From the NCBI GenBank assembly GCA_964540695.1, contig CAZINS010000001.1:62001-126000 (forward strand): a stretch of DNA of 64,000 nucleotides. The letters run 5' to 3'. The DNA is from DYGA01 sp964540695. GTDB lineage: Bacteria; Patescibacteriota; Patescibacteriia; S139-126. Below, one piece after another: positions 33,129-42,279 of this stretch (its first letter is position 1; each line of letters opens with the position of its first letter). The notes beneath the pieces were generated by a model. The model did not search any database, was not told the origin of the DNA, and was given only the letters and a program-made list of their open reading frames with translations. The translations under genes and the position numbers were made by a program.

Positions 33129-33575
33129 ATGATTATCACTTATAAAAAATGGCAAAAAAATATACTTATTAGCCAAATTATTTTGGTTTTATTTGGCTTT
33201 ATGGATAGTATTTATCTAACTTACCAAAAAATAACTAACAACGAAGTTGCCTGTTCTACTAGTGGCTGTAACACGGTTATTAATAGTGACTACGCCTACT
33301 TAATCGGTGTTCCTTTGGCTTACTTAGGAGTAATCTATTATTTAACTTTGGTAATAATAATGTTTTTTGTTTTAAAAAATAAAAAACCTTACTGGCTTAA
33401 GCTACTAACACTTATAACTATAAGTGGTTTTTTTATGTCTGGATATTTTGTTTACTTACAATTATTTGAAATTGGTTCTATTTGTATTTATTGTATGTTT
33501 TCAGCTTTAACATCAACTTTGTTATTTATCTTTACGCAAATATTATATTGGACTACAAAAAAAGCGGCTAATTAA
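33129..33575 (+). CDS. VKOR-family quinone-linked oxidoreductase
   Basis: Integral membrane enzyme that re-oxidises disulfide-forming partners outside the cell. It has four TM helices, the loop pair CSTSGC and the active CIYC motif, plus the conserved Ser after VIN. The ATG at 33129 is chosen (148 residues), because the TATAAT box at 33114-33119 lies inside a longer GTG-started frame from 33096. Transcription would start 3 or fewer bases before the ATG, so the message may be leaderless. No fused thioredoxin domain is present. Confidence 0.9.
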   Translation: MIITYKKWQKNILISQIILVLFGFMDSIYLTYQKITNNEVACSTSGCNTVINSDYAYLIGVPLAYLGVIYYLTLVIIMFFVLKNKKPYWLKLLTLITISGFFMSGYFVYLQLFEIGSICIYCMFSALTSTLLFIFTQILYWTTKKAAN

Positions 33576-33587
33576 GCCGCCTTTTTT
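33564..33587. terminator. Bidirectional terminator VKOR/gap
   Basis: Stem GCGGCT/AGCCGC with a 5-base loop, A run before and T run after. It overlaps the last codons of VKOR and ends at the gap stop. Confidence 0.82.
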
Positions 33588-34585
33588 TAAAGTATAAAGT
33601 TTGACATTTCTACTAGTCGATTAGCATAACCCCACTCATTATCATACCAGGCAATTATTTTAACTAAATCGTCATCTATAACTTTGGTTAAATTTAGATC
33701 AACTATAGATGAAGCTGGGTTACCAACAATATCACTGGAAACCAAAGGATCGGTTGAAACTTCCAAAATACCTAGGTAACGTGAGCTGTTTGCAGCTGCA
33801 GTTAAAACTTCATTTACTTTTTCTACTGTAACTTTTTTCTTAACTAAAAATGTAAAATCAGATAAAGAACCACAGGGAGTAGGTACTCGGACAGCTAGTC
33901 CATCAAAAATTCCAGCCATTTCTGGCACAGTTTGACTAACTGCACTAGCTGCTCCGGTGGTAGTAGGAATTATATTCAAAGCTGCTGCTCGGGCTCTGCG
34001 CAAATCTTTATGCGGACCATCAACTAAATTTTGATCAGCTGTATAAGAATGAATAGTGGTCATGGTAGCTTTTTTAACACCAAAATTTGCAGCCATAATT
34101 TGAGCAACTGGGGCAATACAATTGGTAGTACAAGAGGCATTTGATATAATCATCTCTTTTGACTTTTTATCTGTATTAACACCTAAAACATAAGTTGGTG
34201 TGGAGTGATCTTTGGCGGGAGCGGAAATAATTACTGCTTTGGCTCCGGCTTTGATATGTAAATTGGCAAGCTCCTGCGTACGAAAAATTCCGGTACATTC
34301 TAGCACTACATCTATATCTAAACTACGCCAAGACAATGCAGCTGGGTCTTTTTCTGAAAAAACCATTATCTTTTTTCCTTCTACATATATATTGTTTTCA
34401 TCATGTTTTATCTCTTTGTGAAATTTACCATAAACAGAATCATATTTTAGTAAATGTGCTAAAGTGGCGGTATCGGTTAAATCATTAATCGCTAAAATTT
34501 CCATATCATTCCGTTCTAAAATTATTTTAAAAGCTGCCCGACCAATCCGACCAAAACCATTAATAGCTATTTTCTTTTTATTCAT
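33587..34585 (-). CDS. gap: Glyceraldehyde-3-phosphate dehydrogenase
   Basis: Oxidises and phosphorylates glyceraldehyde-3-phosphate with NAD. NAD site KIAINGFGRIGR near the start, catalytic Cys in SNASCTTNCIAP, then TGAAKAVS-like GAASAVSQTVPE and the closing WYDNEWGYANRL. The ATG at 34585 gives 332 residues and matches the family start. A longer frame to 34633 would overlap the PSP1 gene and adds a non-conserved stretch. It is not in the pgk-eno operon 8 kb away. Confidence 0.95.
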   Translation of the reverse strand: MNKKKIAINGFGRIGRAAFKIILERNDMEILAINDLTDTATLAHLLKYDSVYGKFHKEIKHDENNIYVEGKKIMVFSEKDPAALSWRSLDIDVVLECTGIFRTQELANLHIKAGAKAVIISAPAKDHSTPTYVLGVNTDKKSKEMIISNASCTTNCIAPVAQIMAANFGVKKATMTTIHSYTADQNLVDGPHKDLRRARAAALNIIPTTTGAASAVSQTVPEMAGIFDGLAVRVPTPCGSLSDFTFLVKKKVTVEKVNEVLTAAANSSRYLGILEVSTDPLVSSDIVGNPASSIVDLNLTKVIDDDLVKIIAWYDNEWGYANRLVEMSNFIL

Positions 34586-34601
34586 ATTATATAAGTTAAT
34601 A

Positions 34602-35249
34602 TTAATTTGGCTGTTTGTAATTTTTTTCTTCAAAAGCTAAACAACACTTTAAACGTCCACAAATACCTGACAAACGTTCAATACCTCGTTGGGAAATTTT
34701 TTGATTATTGGCCATTTCTGAAGATATATTACCTAAATTTTGTAAATGTGTTTGACAACACAGCCTATACCCACAGGTGCCAACATCACCGCTAATTTTA
34801 GCTTCATCTCTAACACCAATTTGTTGTAACCTAATACTACCACGGTAACGTTTAGTAATTTCTTTGACTAAATCTCGAAAATCAACTCTGCCTTGTGCAA
34901 TAAAAGCAAATATCAAACGTTTTTTATCAAAAGAAAAATGGGCGTCCACCAATTTCATAGGTAAATTCAATTGCCGTGCTTGATCATGACAAAATTCTAA
35001 AGCCTCACGACTTTCTTTGTATAACTGTTCTTGTAAATTAAGATCTTCACTACTCGCCTCTCTTATTATATCTAATTTATCAACTATGTCTTCCTTTACT
35101 TCATCAAGGATACTTATAACTCTAACTAGTTCATTCCCCCACTCAAAATTAACAATTAATTTATCATTTATTTTAATTGGCTTATCTGAATTCAAAGGAA
35201 TAAAATATGTTTTATCCCAATTTATATATTGAATTTCTATATATCTCAT
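34602..35249 (-). CDS. PSP1-domain protein (RicT/YaaT-like)
   Basis: 215 residues. The C-terminal half carries the PSP1 Cys signature CGYRLCCQTHL and ICGRLKCCLAFE (four pairs of Cys), and FRDLVKEITKRYRGSIRLQQIG is the preceding family motif. In Bacillus the homologue RicT is an Fe-S protein in a complex that affects RNase Y. Here it lies between pyrH and gap; the partners RicA and RicF are not seen. Function inferred from family only. Confidence 0.88.
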   Translation of the reverse strand: MRYIEIQYINWDKTYFIPLNSDKPIKINDKLIVNFEWGNELVRVISILDEVKEDIVDKLDIIREASSEDLNLQEQLYKESREALEFCHDQARQLNLPMKLVDAHFSFDKKRLIFAFIAQGRVDFRDLVKEITKRYRGSIRLQQIGVRDEAKISGDVGTCGYRLCCQTHLQNLGNISSEMANNQKISQRGIERLSGICGRLKCCLAFEEKNYKQPN

Positions 35250-35251
35250 AT

Positions 35252-35935
35252 TTATTTTATAATCGTACCATAATTTTTATTTTGCCAAATTTTTAATAAA
35301 TTTCCTGGCTGCCATTTACAAACTCTGATTGATAATTTTATCTCCCGAGCTAAAGCCAGAGCAGCCATATCCATAACATTCAATCTGTCTGCTAAAGCTT
35401 GATCATGTGACAATGCTTTAAATCTTTTGGCTGATTTATTTTTTTTAGGATCTGAATCATAGACTCCATTTACTTTGGTTAATTTAATTATTTGTTCAAC
35501 GCCTAAACTTGCACCAAAAATTACTGCGGCGGTATCGGTTGTAACATAAGGCAATCCCGTACCGCCAAAAATAACTACCTGACCAGACATAAAATCATTT
35601 TTCGCTCTATCGGGGTCAAATGTTTTACTAGCTTGAGTAATATTTAAAGTACTATCAAGTACGGCTGGCACTTTTATTTTCTCCAAAGCTGCTTGCAATA
35701 TTAAACCATTAATAAAAGCGGCACACATACCAGCATAATCAGTTTTTAATCTTGGCAAATCTTTTATACCTCCACCACGAATAATATTACCAGCACCGAC
35801 AACCACAGCAATTTTTACTTTATGCTGATGAAGTTGTTTAATCTCTTTAGCTAAAATCAATGCTTTTTCAGGTGCTACTGGTTGTGTGGGGCTCGCAAAA
35901 AATTCACCAGATAATTTAATTAATATTTTATTCAT
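35252..35935 (-). CDS. pyrH: UMP kinase
   Basis: Phosphorylates UMP to UDP. It has the amino-acid-kinase fold with KLSGEFFA, VVVGAGNIIRGG, FGGTGLPYVTTDTAAVI and KVNGVYDSDPKKN. At 227 residues it is slightly short. It follows tsf in the rpsB-tsf-pyrH order common in bacteria, though a terminator hairpin lies between tsf and pyrH. That hairpin implies readthrough or an own promoter. Confidence 0.94.
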   Translation of the reverse strand: MNKILIKLSGEFFASPTQPVAPEKALILAKEIKQLHQHKVKIAVVVGAGNIIRGGGIKDLPRLKTDYAGMCAAFINGLILQAALEKIKVPAVLDSTLNITQASKTFDPDRAKNDFMSGQVVIFGGTGLPYVTTDTAAVIFGASLGVEQIIKLTKVNGVYDSDPKKNKSAKRFKALSHDQALADRLNVMDMAALALAREIKLSIRVCKWQPGNLLKIWQNKNYGTIIK

Positions 35936-35949
35936 TAAAATAATTTTAC

Positions 35950-35982
35950 CTTAAAAAATAAATCCCGCCAATGGCGGGATTT
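35950..35982 (-). terminator. Terminator after tsf
   Basis: Perfect 10-bp stem AAATCCCGCC/GGCGGGATTT with loop AAT (35960-35982), then ATTTTTTAAGG on the minus strand. Nearly the same hairpin stands after rplY (43951-43973). Confidence 0.85.
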
Positions 35983-35984
35983 AT

Positions 35985-36572
35985 CTAAATGCTCAATCTG
36001 TAAAATTTACCAATTTTTATATTTTCACCAATCTTGGCAATCTTGGCTGTTAATAATTTTTCAATAGTCAAATCATTATCTTTTATATATATTTGTTTGA
36101 TTAAACAATTCTGAGCATAAAATTTTTCTAATTTACCAACCAATATTTTTTCTAAGACATCTGCTCCTTTGCCAGTGGCAGCCATTTCCTCACGATAGAT
36201 TTCCTTTTCTTTTTCTTTAATTTCCTCAGGCACGTCTTCTGGAGAAAGATATAAAGGATTCATAGCCGCTACTTGCATCGCAAGTTCCTTAGCTAAGGCT
36301 TGAAATTCTTCATTTCTAGCCACAAAATCAGTTTCACACAATAATTCAACCATAGTTGCTACTTTACCGTTACTATGTAGGTAAACTCCAATATAACCCT
36401 CTTTCACTTGACGCTCTGATTTTTTGAAAGCAATTTTTTGTCCCTTTTTTCTTAAAACTTCAAAAGCTTTAGTCATATCTCCCCCAGCCTCTTCTAAAGC
36501 TTGTTTGGCATCCATCATGCCAGCCCCGGTTTGTTCTCTTAATTGTTTTACATTTTCAGCTGATATAGTCAT
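35985..36572 (-). CDS. tsf: Elongation factor Ts
   Basis: Nucleotide exchange factor for EF-Tu. VKQLREQTGAGMMDAKQALEE is the hallmark N-terminus, and ELLCETDFVARNEEF is the core EF-Ts motif. 195 residues is the short form with a single dimerisation subdomain. It follows rpsB by 29 bases. Confidence 0.96.
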   Translation of the reverse strand: MTISAENVKQLREQTGAGMMDAKQALEEAGGDMTKAFEVLRKKGQKIAFKKSERQVKEGYIGVYLHSNGKVATMVELLCETDFVARNEEFQALAKELAMQVAAMNPLYLSPEDVPEEIKEKEKEIYREEMAATGKGADVLEKILVGKLEKFYAQNCLIKQIYIKDNDLTIEKLLTAKIAKIGENIKIGKFYRLSI

Positions 36573-36601
36573 ATAATCAGTGATTAATAATTTAATATTA
36601 T

Positions 36602-37360
36602 TTATTTTTTAGTACCTAAAAAAGATTTTTTTTCTACTACTTTTTCTTCTATTTTAGGTTTCTTGGCATATTCTTGTTTACCAAAATTGACAGCAGCAGC
36701 AATTACCTTAGTAATCATTTCCACTGATTTAACAGCATCATCGTTAGCAGGTATTGGTAAGGTTACTTTACTTGGATCAACATTAGAATCACAAATAGCT
36801 ACAATTGGTACACCTTTTTTTCTGGATTCGGTTACTGCGGTTTTTTCTTCGCGAATATCAACTACATAAACCAAACTAGGTAATTTTACCATCTGCCTGA
36901 TACCACCTACTTTTTCCATTAAATTCTGGTATTGTTTTTCTAATTCTAATTGTTCTTTTTTTGTGTACTTATTCCATTCACCTTTTTCCTTTTGTTTTTC
37001 TAGTTTTTCTAGTTTTCTAATTAACTTAATAATGGTACTGAAATTGGTAAAAGTCCCACCCACCCATTTTTCAATTACATACGGACTATTAGCTGCTTGG
37101 GCAGATGTTTTTACTATTTCTCTTATCTGTCTTTTGGTGCCAATAAACAAAACTTCTCCTCCGTTTGCTGTTTCGTTAATAATAAAATTAACCGCTTTTT
37201 CCAATTGCTCGTAGGTTTTTTCTAGATCAATAATATGAACATCACTACGTTGAGCAAAAATAAAAGGCTTCATTTTTGGATGCCATCTAGACTTCTGATG
37301 ACCAAAATGAACCCCGGATTTTAACATCTCCATTAGAGATGGTAGTTTTACTTTTTCCAT
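36602..37360 (-). CDS. rpsB: Ribosomal protein S2
   Basis: 30S subunit protein. GVHFGHQKSRWHPKMKPFIF, FIGTKRQIREIV, WVGGTFTNF and PIVAICDSNVDPSKVTLPIPANDDA are classic S2 motifs. 252 residues, with a Lys-rich C-terminal tail. An AAAGGAAA SD precedes the ATG, and the 140-base leader upstream is structured. First gene of rpsB-tsf-pyrH. Confidence 0.97.
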   Translation of the reverse strand: MEKVKLPSLMEMLKSGVHFGHQKSRWHPKMKPFIFAQRSDVHIIDLEKTYEQLEKAVNFIINETANGGEVLFIGTKRQIREIVKTSAQAANSPYVIEKWVGGTFTNFSTIIKLIRKLEKLEKQKEKGEWNKYTKKEQLELEKQYQNLMEKVGGIRQMVKLPSLVYVVDIREEKTAVTESRKKGVPIVAICDSNVDPSKVTLPIPANDDAVKSVEMITKVIAAAVNFGKQEYAKKPKIEEKVVEKKSFLGTKK

Positions 37361-37531
37361 TGTTTTTTCCTTTCTTTCCTCTTAATTGAGGAACCTCTAC
37401 TTTTTTCAAACTTAGTCTATCGGCCCAAATTAGGGAGGAATAATAGACCAATCAAAAAGTATGGGTGATTTAATAATAAAAGACCTCTTTTGAGATCTTT
37501 TATATTATAACAAAAAAATATTATTTTGCAA
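37361..37531 (-). promoter_or_regulatory. rpsB promoter and structured leader
   Basis: Promoter on the minus strand: TTGCAA (37526-37531), 16-base spacer, TATAAT (37504-37509). The transcript would open with a stem-loop (37478-37501, AAAAGACCTC/GAGATCTTTT, one mismatch) followed by TTATTATT, resembling an early terminator. Further on, GTCTAT (37443-37448) pairs with ATAGAC (37415-37420) around an inner CCC/GGG, and a CCTC/GAGG hairpin lies near the SD. The leader probably mediates feedback by S2; this is inferred. Confidence 0.6.
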
Positions 37532-37587
37532 GTACTATTAGCTATTCATTCAAAATGTGCTAAAATTAGATAAATATAAATCTACCT

Positions 37588-37989
37588 ATGAAATTATTAG
37601 TAAATATATTAATAGCAAAAATAAAGAAACCTTGGAAATGGTTATCAGATTTATGGGGATATTTAACTATGTTTATTTTTATCTGGGATTTCTTTAAACC
37701 AAATGCAATGCGAGTAGAAACTACTGGCATAGCAATTATTTATACCGCTATATTGGTAATTTACGTTTCCAACAAAGAATATCAACGCTGGCAAAAGAAT
37801 AATTTTACTTCTCAATACGCTGGCGAGATATTTATTATATTATGGACATTGCTATTATTTTTCTTTGTTGGTTTAACTGCCTTTTTCCCGACAAAGTTCA
37901 TTATTCCTCCTACCTTTTATACCACTTATATAACTGTTTTGGGACTGTTTGCCATAACTTTAAATTCGAAAAAACTTAAGAAAAAATAA
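37588..37989 (+). CDS. Small integral membrane protein (133 aa)
   Basis: Four hydrophobic segments (about 22-36, 47-62, 80-97 and 107-124) linked by short polar loops, ending in a Lys-rich tail. No family is recognised. An extended -10 (TGCTAAAAT) lies about 20 bases before the ATG; no SD is seen. It is divergent from rpsB and upstream of rpmE. Confidence 0.55.
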   Translation: MKLLVNILIAKIKKPWKWLSDLWGYLTMFIFIWDFFKPNAMRVETTGIAIIYTAILVIYVSNKEYQRWQKNNFTSQYAGEIFIILWTLLLFFFVGLTAFFPTKFIIPPTFYTTYITVLGLFAITLNSKKLKKK

Positions 37990-38055
37990 ACTTGCAAAAT
38001 TTTATAAAACATGTTAGTATAGTCCTACTTTAATCAATTGAATTTAAGTTTATTT

Positions 38056-38337
38056 ATGAAAGCAAACATCCATCCAAAATACTACCCGCAAGCCACTATT
38101 TCCTGTGCTTGTGGTCAGACTTTTAAAGTTGGATCAACCGTAGAAAAAATTAATGTGGAAATTTGTTCTAATTGCCACCCTTTTTATACTGGTAAATCAA
38201 CAATTATTGATACTGCTGGTAGAGTTGATAGATTTAAAAAACGTCAAGCTAAGGCTGAAGAAAAAGTGAAAAAAACATTAACTACCACCCAAAAAAGAGC
38301 TAAGGCTATTACTAGACGCGGTAAAAAAGAAAAATAA
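38056..38337 (+). CDS. rpmE: Ribosomal protein L31
   Basis: 50S protein of the zinc-binding type: CACG and CSNCHPFYTGK supply the Cys ligands, and MKANIHPKYYP is the family start. The ATG at 38056 gives 93 residues; an upstream TTG at 38038 adds only a non-conserved stretch. The C-terminus has an extra Lys/Arg-rich tail of about 25 residues. It precedes prfA, as in many bacteria. Confidence 0.94.
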   Translation: MKANIHPKYYPQATISCACGQTFKVGSTVEKINVEICSNCHPFYTGKSTIIDTAGRVDRFKKRQAKAEEKVKKTLTTTQKRAKAITRRGKKEK

Positions 38338-38350
38338 TATAAACTCTCTA

Positions 38351-38387
38351 AAAATCCCTGCTTTAACAATGGCAGGGATTTTGTTAT
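38351..38387 (+). terminator. Terminator after rpmE
   Basis: Stem AAAATCCCTGC/GCAGGGATTTT (38351-38382) with a 10-base loop and a modest T tract. It lies between rpmE and prfA, so it may be leaky. Confidence 0.65.
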
Positions 38388-38396
38388 GCTTTTAAT

Positions 38397-39440
38397 ATGA
38401 AAGAAAAAATTGAACAACTTAAAAAAACCTGTCAGGAGCTAGAAAAAAAGCTTAGTGCTAGTACACATGATGCCAATGCTTTAAAAACAAATTCTCAAGC
38501 TTACAACGAAGCCAAAGAACTCTTAGGACTTTACGAAAAATTAAATCAAACCATCAATGCCATCGCTGAGGCTGAGGCTACGTTAAATGAAAATGATCAA
38601 GAGTTAAGAATATTAGCTGAAGAAGAACTAGCCCAACTTGGTCCCAAAAAAATTGAACTGGAAGAAAAAATTAACGATATCGAACATCCTGCTTCTCCTT
38701 ATGATAAAAAAAATATTATTATGGAAATTAGGGCTGGCACTGGTGGTGAAGAAGCAGCACTTTTTGCCGGTGATTTATTTCGTATGTATTCTCGTTGGGC
38801 AGAAAAACAGGGTTGGAAAACTACTTTACTATCAGTCAGTCGGACTGGCATTGGCGGTTTTAAAGAAATAATATTTGCCATTTCTGGTAAAAACGTTTAT
38901 AGCAATCTAAAATATGAATCCGGTGTTCATCGGGTACAACGCGTACCAACCACTGAAAAATCTGGTCGAGTGCATACCTCGGCAGCTACTGTGGCAGTAA
39001 TGCCTGAAGCTGATGAAATTGATTTAAAAATTGACCCCAAAGATTTAGAAATAGTAGCTTCTACCGCCACCGGCAACGGTGGTCAATCGGTTAACACCAC
39101 TTACTCGGCAATTCGCATTACTCATAAACCAACAGGTATTATGGTTAAATGCCAAGATGAGCGCAGTCAACAACAAAATAAAGCTAAAGCCATGCAGGTA
39201 CTACGTTCACGTATACTGGCACTGGAAGAAGAAAAAAGACAACAAGCTGAATCAGCGATGCGGAAGTCACAAGTTGGCTCTGGTGATCGTAGTGAAAAAA
39301 TAAGAACATACAACTGGCCACAAAACCGTTTAACTGATCACCGCATAAATTTGACTTTACATAACTTGGATTTAATTTTAGAAGGAGATTTAGACAATAT
39401 TATTTCCAATCTAAAAAAAGCAGATAGAGCCAATAACTAA
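38397..39440 (+). CDS. prfA: Peptide chain release factor 1
   Basis: Reads UAA and UAG and triggers peptide release. Helical N-terminal domain (1-95), then EIRAGTGGEEAALFA, the decoding region around HRVQRVPTTEKSGRVHTS, and the catalytic GGQ in TGNGGQSVNTTYSAI. 347 residues is normal. It is followed two genes later by prmC, which methylates the GGQ glutamine. Confidence 0.96.
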   Translation: MKEKIEQLKKTCQELEKKLSASTHDANALKTNSQAYNEAKELLGLYEKLNQTINAIAEAEATLNENDQELRILAEEELAQLGPKKIELEEKINDIEHPASPYDKKNIIMEIRAGTGGEEAALFAGDLFRMYSRWAEKQGWKTTLLSVSRTGIGGFKEIIFAISGKNVYSNLKYESGVHRVQRVPTTEKSGRVHTSAATVAVMPEADEIDLKIDPKDLEIVASTATGNGGQSVNTTYSAIRITHKPTGIMVKCQDERSQQQNKAKAMQVLRSRILALEEEKRQQAESAMRKSQVGSGDRSEKIRTYNWPQNRLTDHRINLTLHNLDLILEGDLDNIISNLKKADRANN

Positions 39441-39457
39441 TTATTATTGAATAAGTC

Positions 39458-40612
39458 ATGAAAAACACCAGAAAAGAAATTTTATCTATTCTCGGCCTGG
39501 TGATCATCTGGCGTATTATTATCCAAATATTTACTCTCCTAGCAAAACAACGAGTCAATTTCAACACCGATTTAGCTTATGGCTTTGCTGATACAAATAC
39601 TTGGATAAATACTCTACCTGACTGGCTTAAAAGTTTTGCTAACTGGGATTCTGGTTGGTACTTATCAATAGCCAAACAAGGATATTATTTTATTGATCAA
39701 ACCACCAACGCAGTTTTTTTTCCTTTTTATCCCCTATTAATTAGATACTTAGGAAATATAACTAATCTTGATTATTTATTAGCTGGTTTAATTATTTCCC
39801 AATTAGCAATTTTTATTGCCCTGCTTTATTTTTATAAATTAATTAAAATTGACTATCAAGAAAATATTGCCTGGTCAAGTTTGATTTTTTTATTAATATT
39901 TCCTACAGCCATATTTTTTACCCTGGTTTACACTGAAGCACTTTTTATTTGTTTAGTGATTATGGCTTTTTATTATGCTAGACAAAAACAATGGCCACTG
40001 GTTGGTATTATTGGTTTTTTTATTACCCTAACTAAACCGTGGGGAGTAGCTCTGCTTTTACCTCTAATTATTGAGTATTACCAAACCATAAATTTTTCAA
40101 TAAAAAAAACCGGCAAAGAACTTGGCTATTTACTGTTAATGCCTTTAGGGCTAATTTTATACACTCAATTTTTAAAAATAAAATTTGGTTCCTATTTAAT
40201 TTTTATCAGCGGACAGAAATCGTGGCATGTTGATAATGCTTACAACTTTTGGCTGACTTTTAAAAACTATTTTAATAATATTTTTATTTTTATTTCTGAC
40301 AATCCAGCTTTTCAAACAGCTATTACTTTGGATTTAATATTTTTAATTTTTGGACTTATAGCCAGCGGCTATATATTTTTCCGTATTAGAAAATCTTACG
40401 GAATATATACGCTACTAACTTGTCTAATACCAGCCTTGAGTGGAATTTTTGTTTCTATGTCACGTTATCTCTTGGTGGCTTTTCCTATTTATATTATGTT
40501 AGCTCTCTGGTCAGAAAAAAATAAGCTAATTCAATTTGCCCTTTATACATTGCTTATCACCCTGTTTAGTTTTTTTATTACCCTTTTTGTTAATAACTAT
40601 TGGGTAGCGTAA
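39458..40612 (+). CDS. PIG-V-like mannosyltransferase-family membrane protein
   Basis: 384 residues with about ten TM helices. The first extracytoplasmic loop carries NWDSGWYLSIAKQGY, with the catalytic-type Asp. FFPFYPLLIRYLG and IFFTLVYTEALFI are further signatures of the PIG-V/GT-C glycosyltransferase group, which uses lipid-linked sugars at the membrane. The acceptor is unknown. It lies between prfA and prmC, an unusual insertion into that pair. Confidence 0.78.
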   Translation: MKNTRKEILSILGLVIIWRIIIQIFTLLAKQRVNFNTDLAYGFADTNTWINTLPDWLKSFANWDSGWYLSIAKQGYYFIDQTTNAVFFPFYPLLIRYLGNITNLDYLLAGLIISQLAIFIALLYFYKLIKIDYQENIAWSSLIFLLIFPTAIFFTLVYTEALFICLVIMAFYYARQKQWPLVGIIGFFITLTKPWGVALLLPLIIEYYQTINFSIKKTGKELGYLLLMPLGLILYTQFLKIKFGSYLIFISGQKSWHVDNAYNFWLTFKNYFNNIFIFISDNPAFQTAITLDLIFLIFGLIASGYIFFRIRKSYGIYTLLTCLIPALSGIFVSMSRYLLVAFPIYIMLALWSEKNKLIQFALYTLLITLFSFFITLFVNNYWVA

Positions 40613-40656
40613 AATATATATAATACGACTGACGTAACACAAAACAAATATTTTTT

Positions 40657-41481
40657 ATGACCATCCAAAAAACTTTAAAATGGGCGAAAATTAAATTAAA
40701 AAAATTGGACTCTCCTCAGCTTGATGCTGAGGTACTTTTAAGTTTTGTTTTGGGAAAAGAAAAAACATATCTATATACTTACCCAGAAAAAAAACTACTA
40801 AATAAACAAATAAAAAAATTTAAATACCTTGTTAACAAACGATCATTTAACTATCCAATTGCTTACTTAACTCACCATAAAGAATTTTACAACCTAAATT
40901 TTTATATAAATAACCATGTTCTTATTCCCCGACCAGAAACAGAAATTATGGTCGAACAGACTATTGATTTGATAAAAAAATATAATTTAAAAACTGTTGC
41001 TGATATCGGTACTGGTAGCGGTTGTATTGCTATTAGTTTAAAAAAAAATCTACCTGATTTAGATGTATACGCCAGTGATATAGATCAAAAAGCATTATCA
41101 GTTGCTAAAACCAATGCCAAGCTTAACTTATGTAAAATAGAATTTAAAAAAGGTAATTTATTAACACCCTATAAACACCTAAAAATTGATATTTATGTAG
41201 CTAATTTACCTTACCTTAGCCATGAAATATACCAAACTGCTAAAACTATCAAACACGAACCAAAGCATGCCCTTTTTGCCAAAAACCAAGGGCTTGAGTA
41301 TATTGAAAGTACCATTGAACAATTAAATAAACTTGACTTTAAACCAAAGTATTTATTATTGGAAATAGATCCTAGCCAAAGTAAGACAATTTTAAAAATA
41401 CTATCTAAATTAAATTACCAAACAATAATTATTAAGGATTTAAAATCCCTTAATCGTACATTAATAATCAAAATTAAATAG
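40657..41481 (+). CDS. prmC: Release factor glutamine methyltransferase PrmC
   Basis: Methylates the Gln of the GGQ motif in release factors. It has an N-terminal helical domain (1-70), HVLIPRPETEIMVEQ, the SAM loop ADIGTGSGCIAISL and the catalytic NLPY in YVANLPYLS. 274 residues is normal. Its substrate gene prfA lies 1.2 kb upstream on the same strand. Confidence 0.94.
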   Translation: MTIQKTLKWAKIKLKKLDSPQLDAEVLLSFVLGKEKTYLYTYPEKKLLNKQIKKFKYLVNKRSFNYPIAYLTHHKEFYNLNFYINNHVLIPRPETEIMVEQTIDLIKKYNLKTVADIGTGSGCIAISLKKNLPDLDVYASDIDQKALSVAKTNAKLNLCKIEFKKGNLLTPYKHLKIDIYVANLPYLSHEIYQTAKTIKHEPKHALFAKNQGLEYIESTIEQLNKLDFKPKYLLLEIDPSQSKTILKILSKLNYQTIIIKDLKSLNRTLIIKIK

Positions 41482-41509
41482 CCAGATAATTGGCGGAAAG
41501 GAAAAAATT

Positions 41510-41896
41510 ATGGAACGGGAGTTAACCGCGAAAATATTTGATGATTTTAGACAAAACTTAAAAAAATATCAAATATATGATGACGAAATTATCCACTATA
41601 TCAAAGACACTTGCCTACAATGGAATAAAACCGGCCCTGGTTTTGGTATTCAGATACATACTACTGATAATAAAATTCACCAAGGTTTAGCTTGGTATAT
41701 TTGTCCCTACGAAAATAAAATCAGGTACTACCTAGAAGAATCCCAACAAAATAAAATAATTATCAACCATTATGATATACCCATAGAAAAAATAACAACC
41801 ATAAAATACTTAGGCAAAACAAACACTGTTAGACCGTGGATAAATCAAACAATTTTAAACAACCCTTGTTCACCGGAGGTGATATGGAAGAATTAA
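41510..41896 (+). CDS. Hypothetical protein (128 aa)
   Basis: A soluble, mixed alpha/beta protein beginning MERELTAKIFDDF. It has Trp/Tyr-rich strands (GLAWYICPYENKIRYYLEE) in the middle. No family is recognised. An SD-like AAAGGAAAA precedes the ATG. It overlaps the next gene by 13 bases and shares its terminator, so the two form a unit. Confidence 0.6.
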   Translation: MERELTAKIFDDFRQNLKKYQIYDDEIIHYIKDTCLQWNKTGPGFGIQIHTTDNKIHQGLAWYICPYENKIRYYLEESQQNKIIINHYDIPIEKITTIKYLGKTNTVRPWINQTILNNPCSPEVIWKN

Positions 41897-42279
41897 ATAA
41901 TTTATTAACTGATTTACGCCAACAATGGCTAGAAAATAAAAAATTAAATATAAACACCCTAATTGCTACCTGTGATTATATTAGATTGTTGAATCGTAAA
42001 GAGAATAAACCTCTTAAAATAATTTTACGCTTTTATAAACTAAAAAAATTACAAACAATTAGCGGTATCTGTACCTATTTAAATTTACTGGTTGGCAACA
42101 ATCTTATTAACAGCTATTTGACTGGGGAAATAAAAATTTGGAAAAAAACAAAAAGATTAAGTAATGGTAGAACCATTAAACTAAAAATAAATATTCTTAA
42201 AAAAGTTAAAATTCCAATTTATAACCTAGTCGAAATACAAAGCGAAACCATTCCCAGTATATTAAAAAAATATATCTAA
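41884..42279 (+). CDS. Hypothetical basic protein (131 aa)
   Basis: The start at 41884 is chosen because CGGAGGTGAT stands right before it. A longer frame from 41836 overlaps the previous gene without an SD. The protein is rich in Lys, Leu and Ile (pI clearly basic), with helices in the first half and WKKTKRLSNGRTIKLKI in the second, which could bind nucleic acid. No known domain. A strong terminator follows. Confidence 0.6.
   Translation: MEELNNLLTDLRQQWLENKKLNINTLIATCDYIRLLNRKENKPLKIILRFYKLKKLQTISGICTYLNLLVGNNLINSYLTGEIKIWKKTKRLSNGRTIKLKINILKKVKIPIYNLVEIQSETIPSILKKYI

Noticed and set aside
38397..39440. UGA recoding as in SR1/Gracilibacteria
   Set aside because: mraZ, the dehydrogenase and a small gene end at TGA exactly where the next gene starts, and no conserved protein has an internal in-frame TGA.
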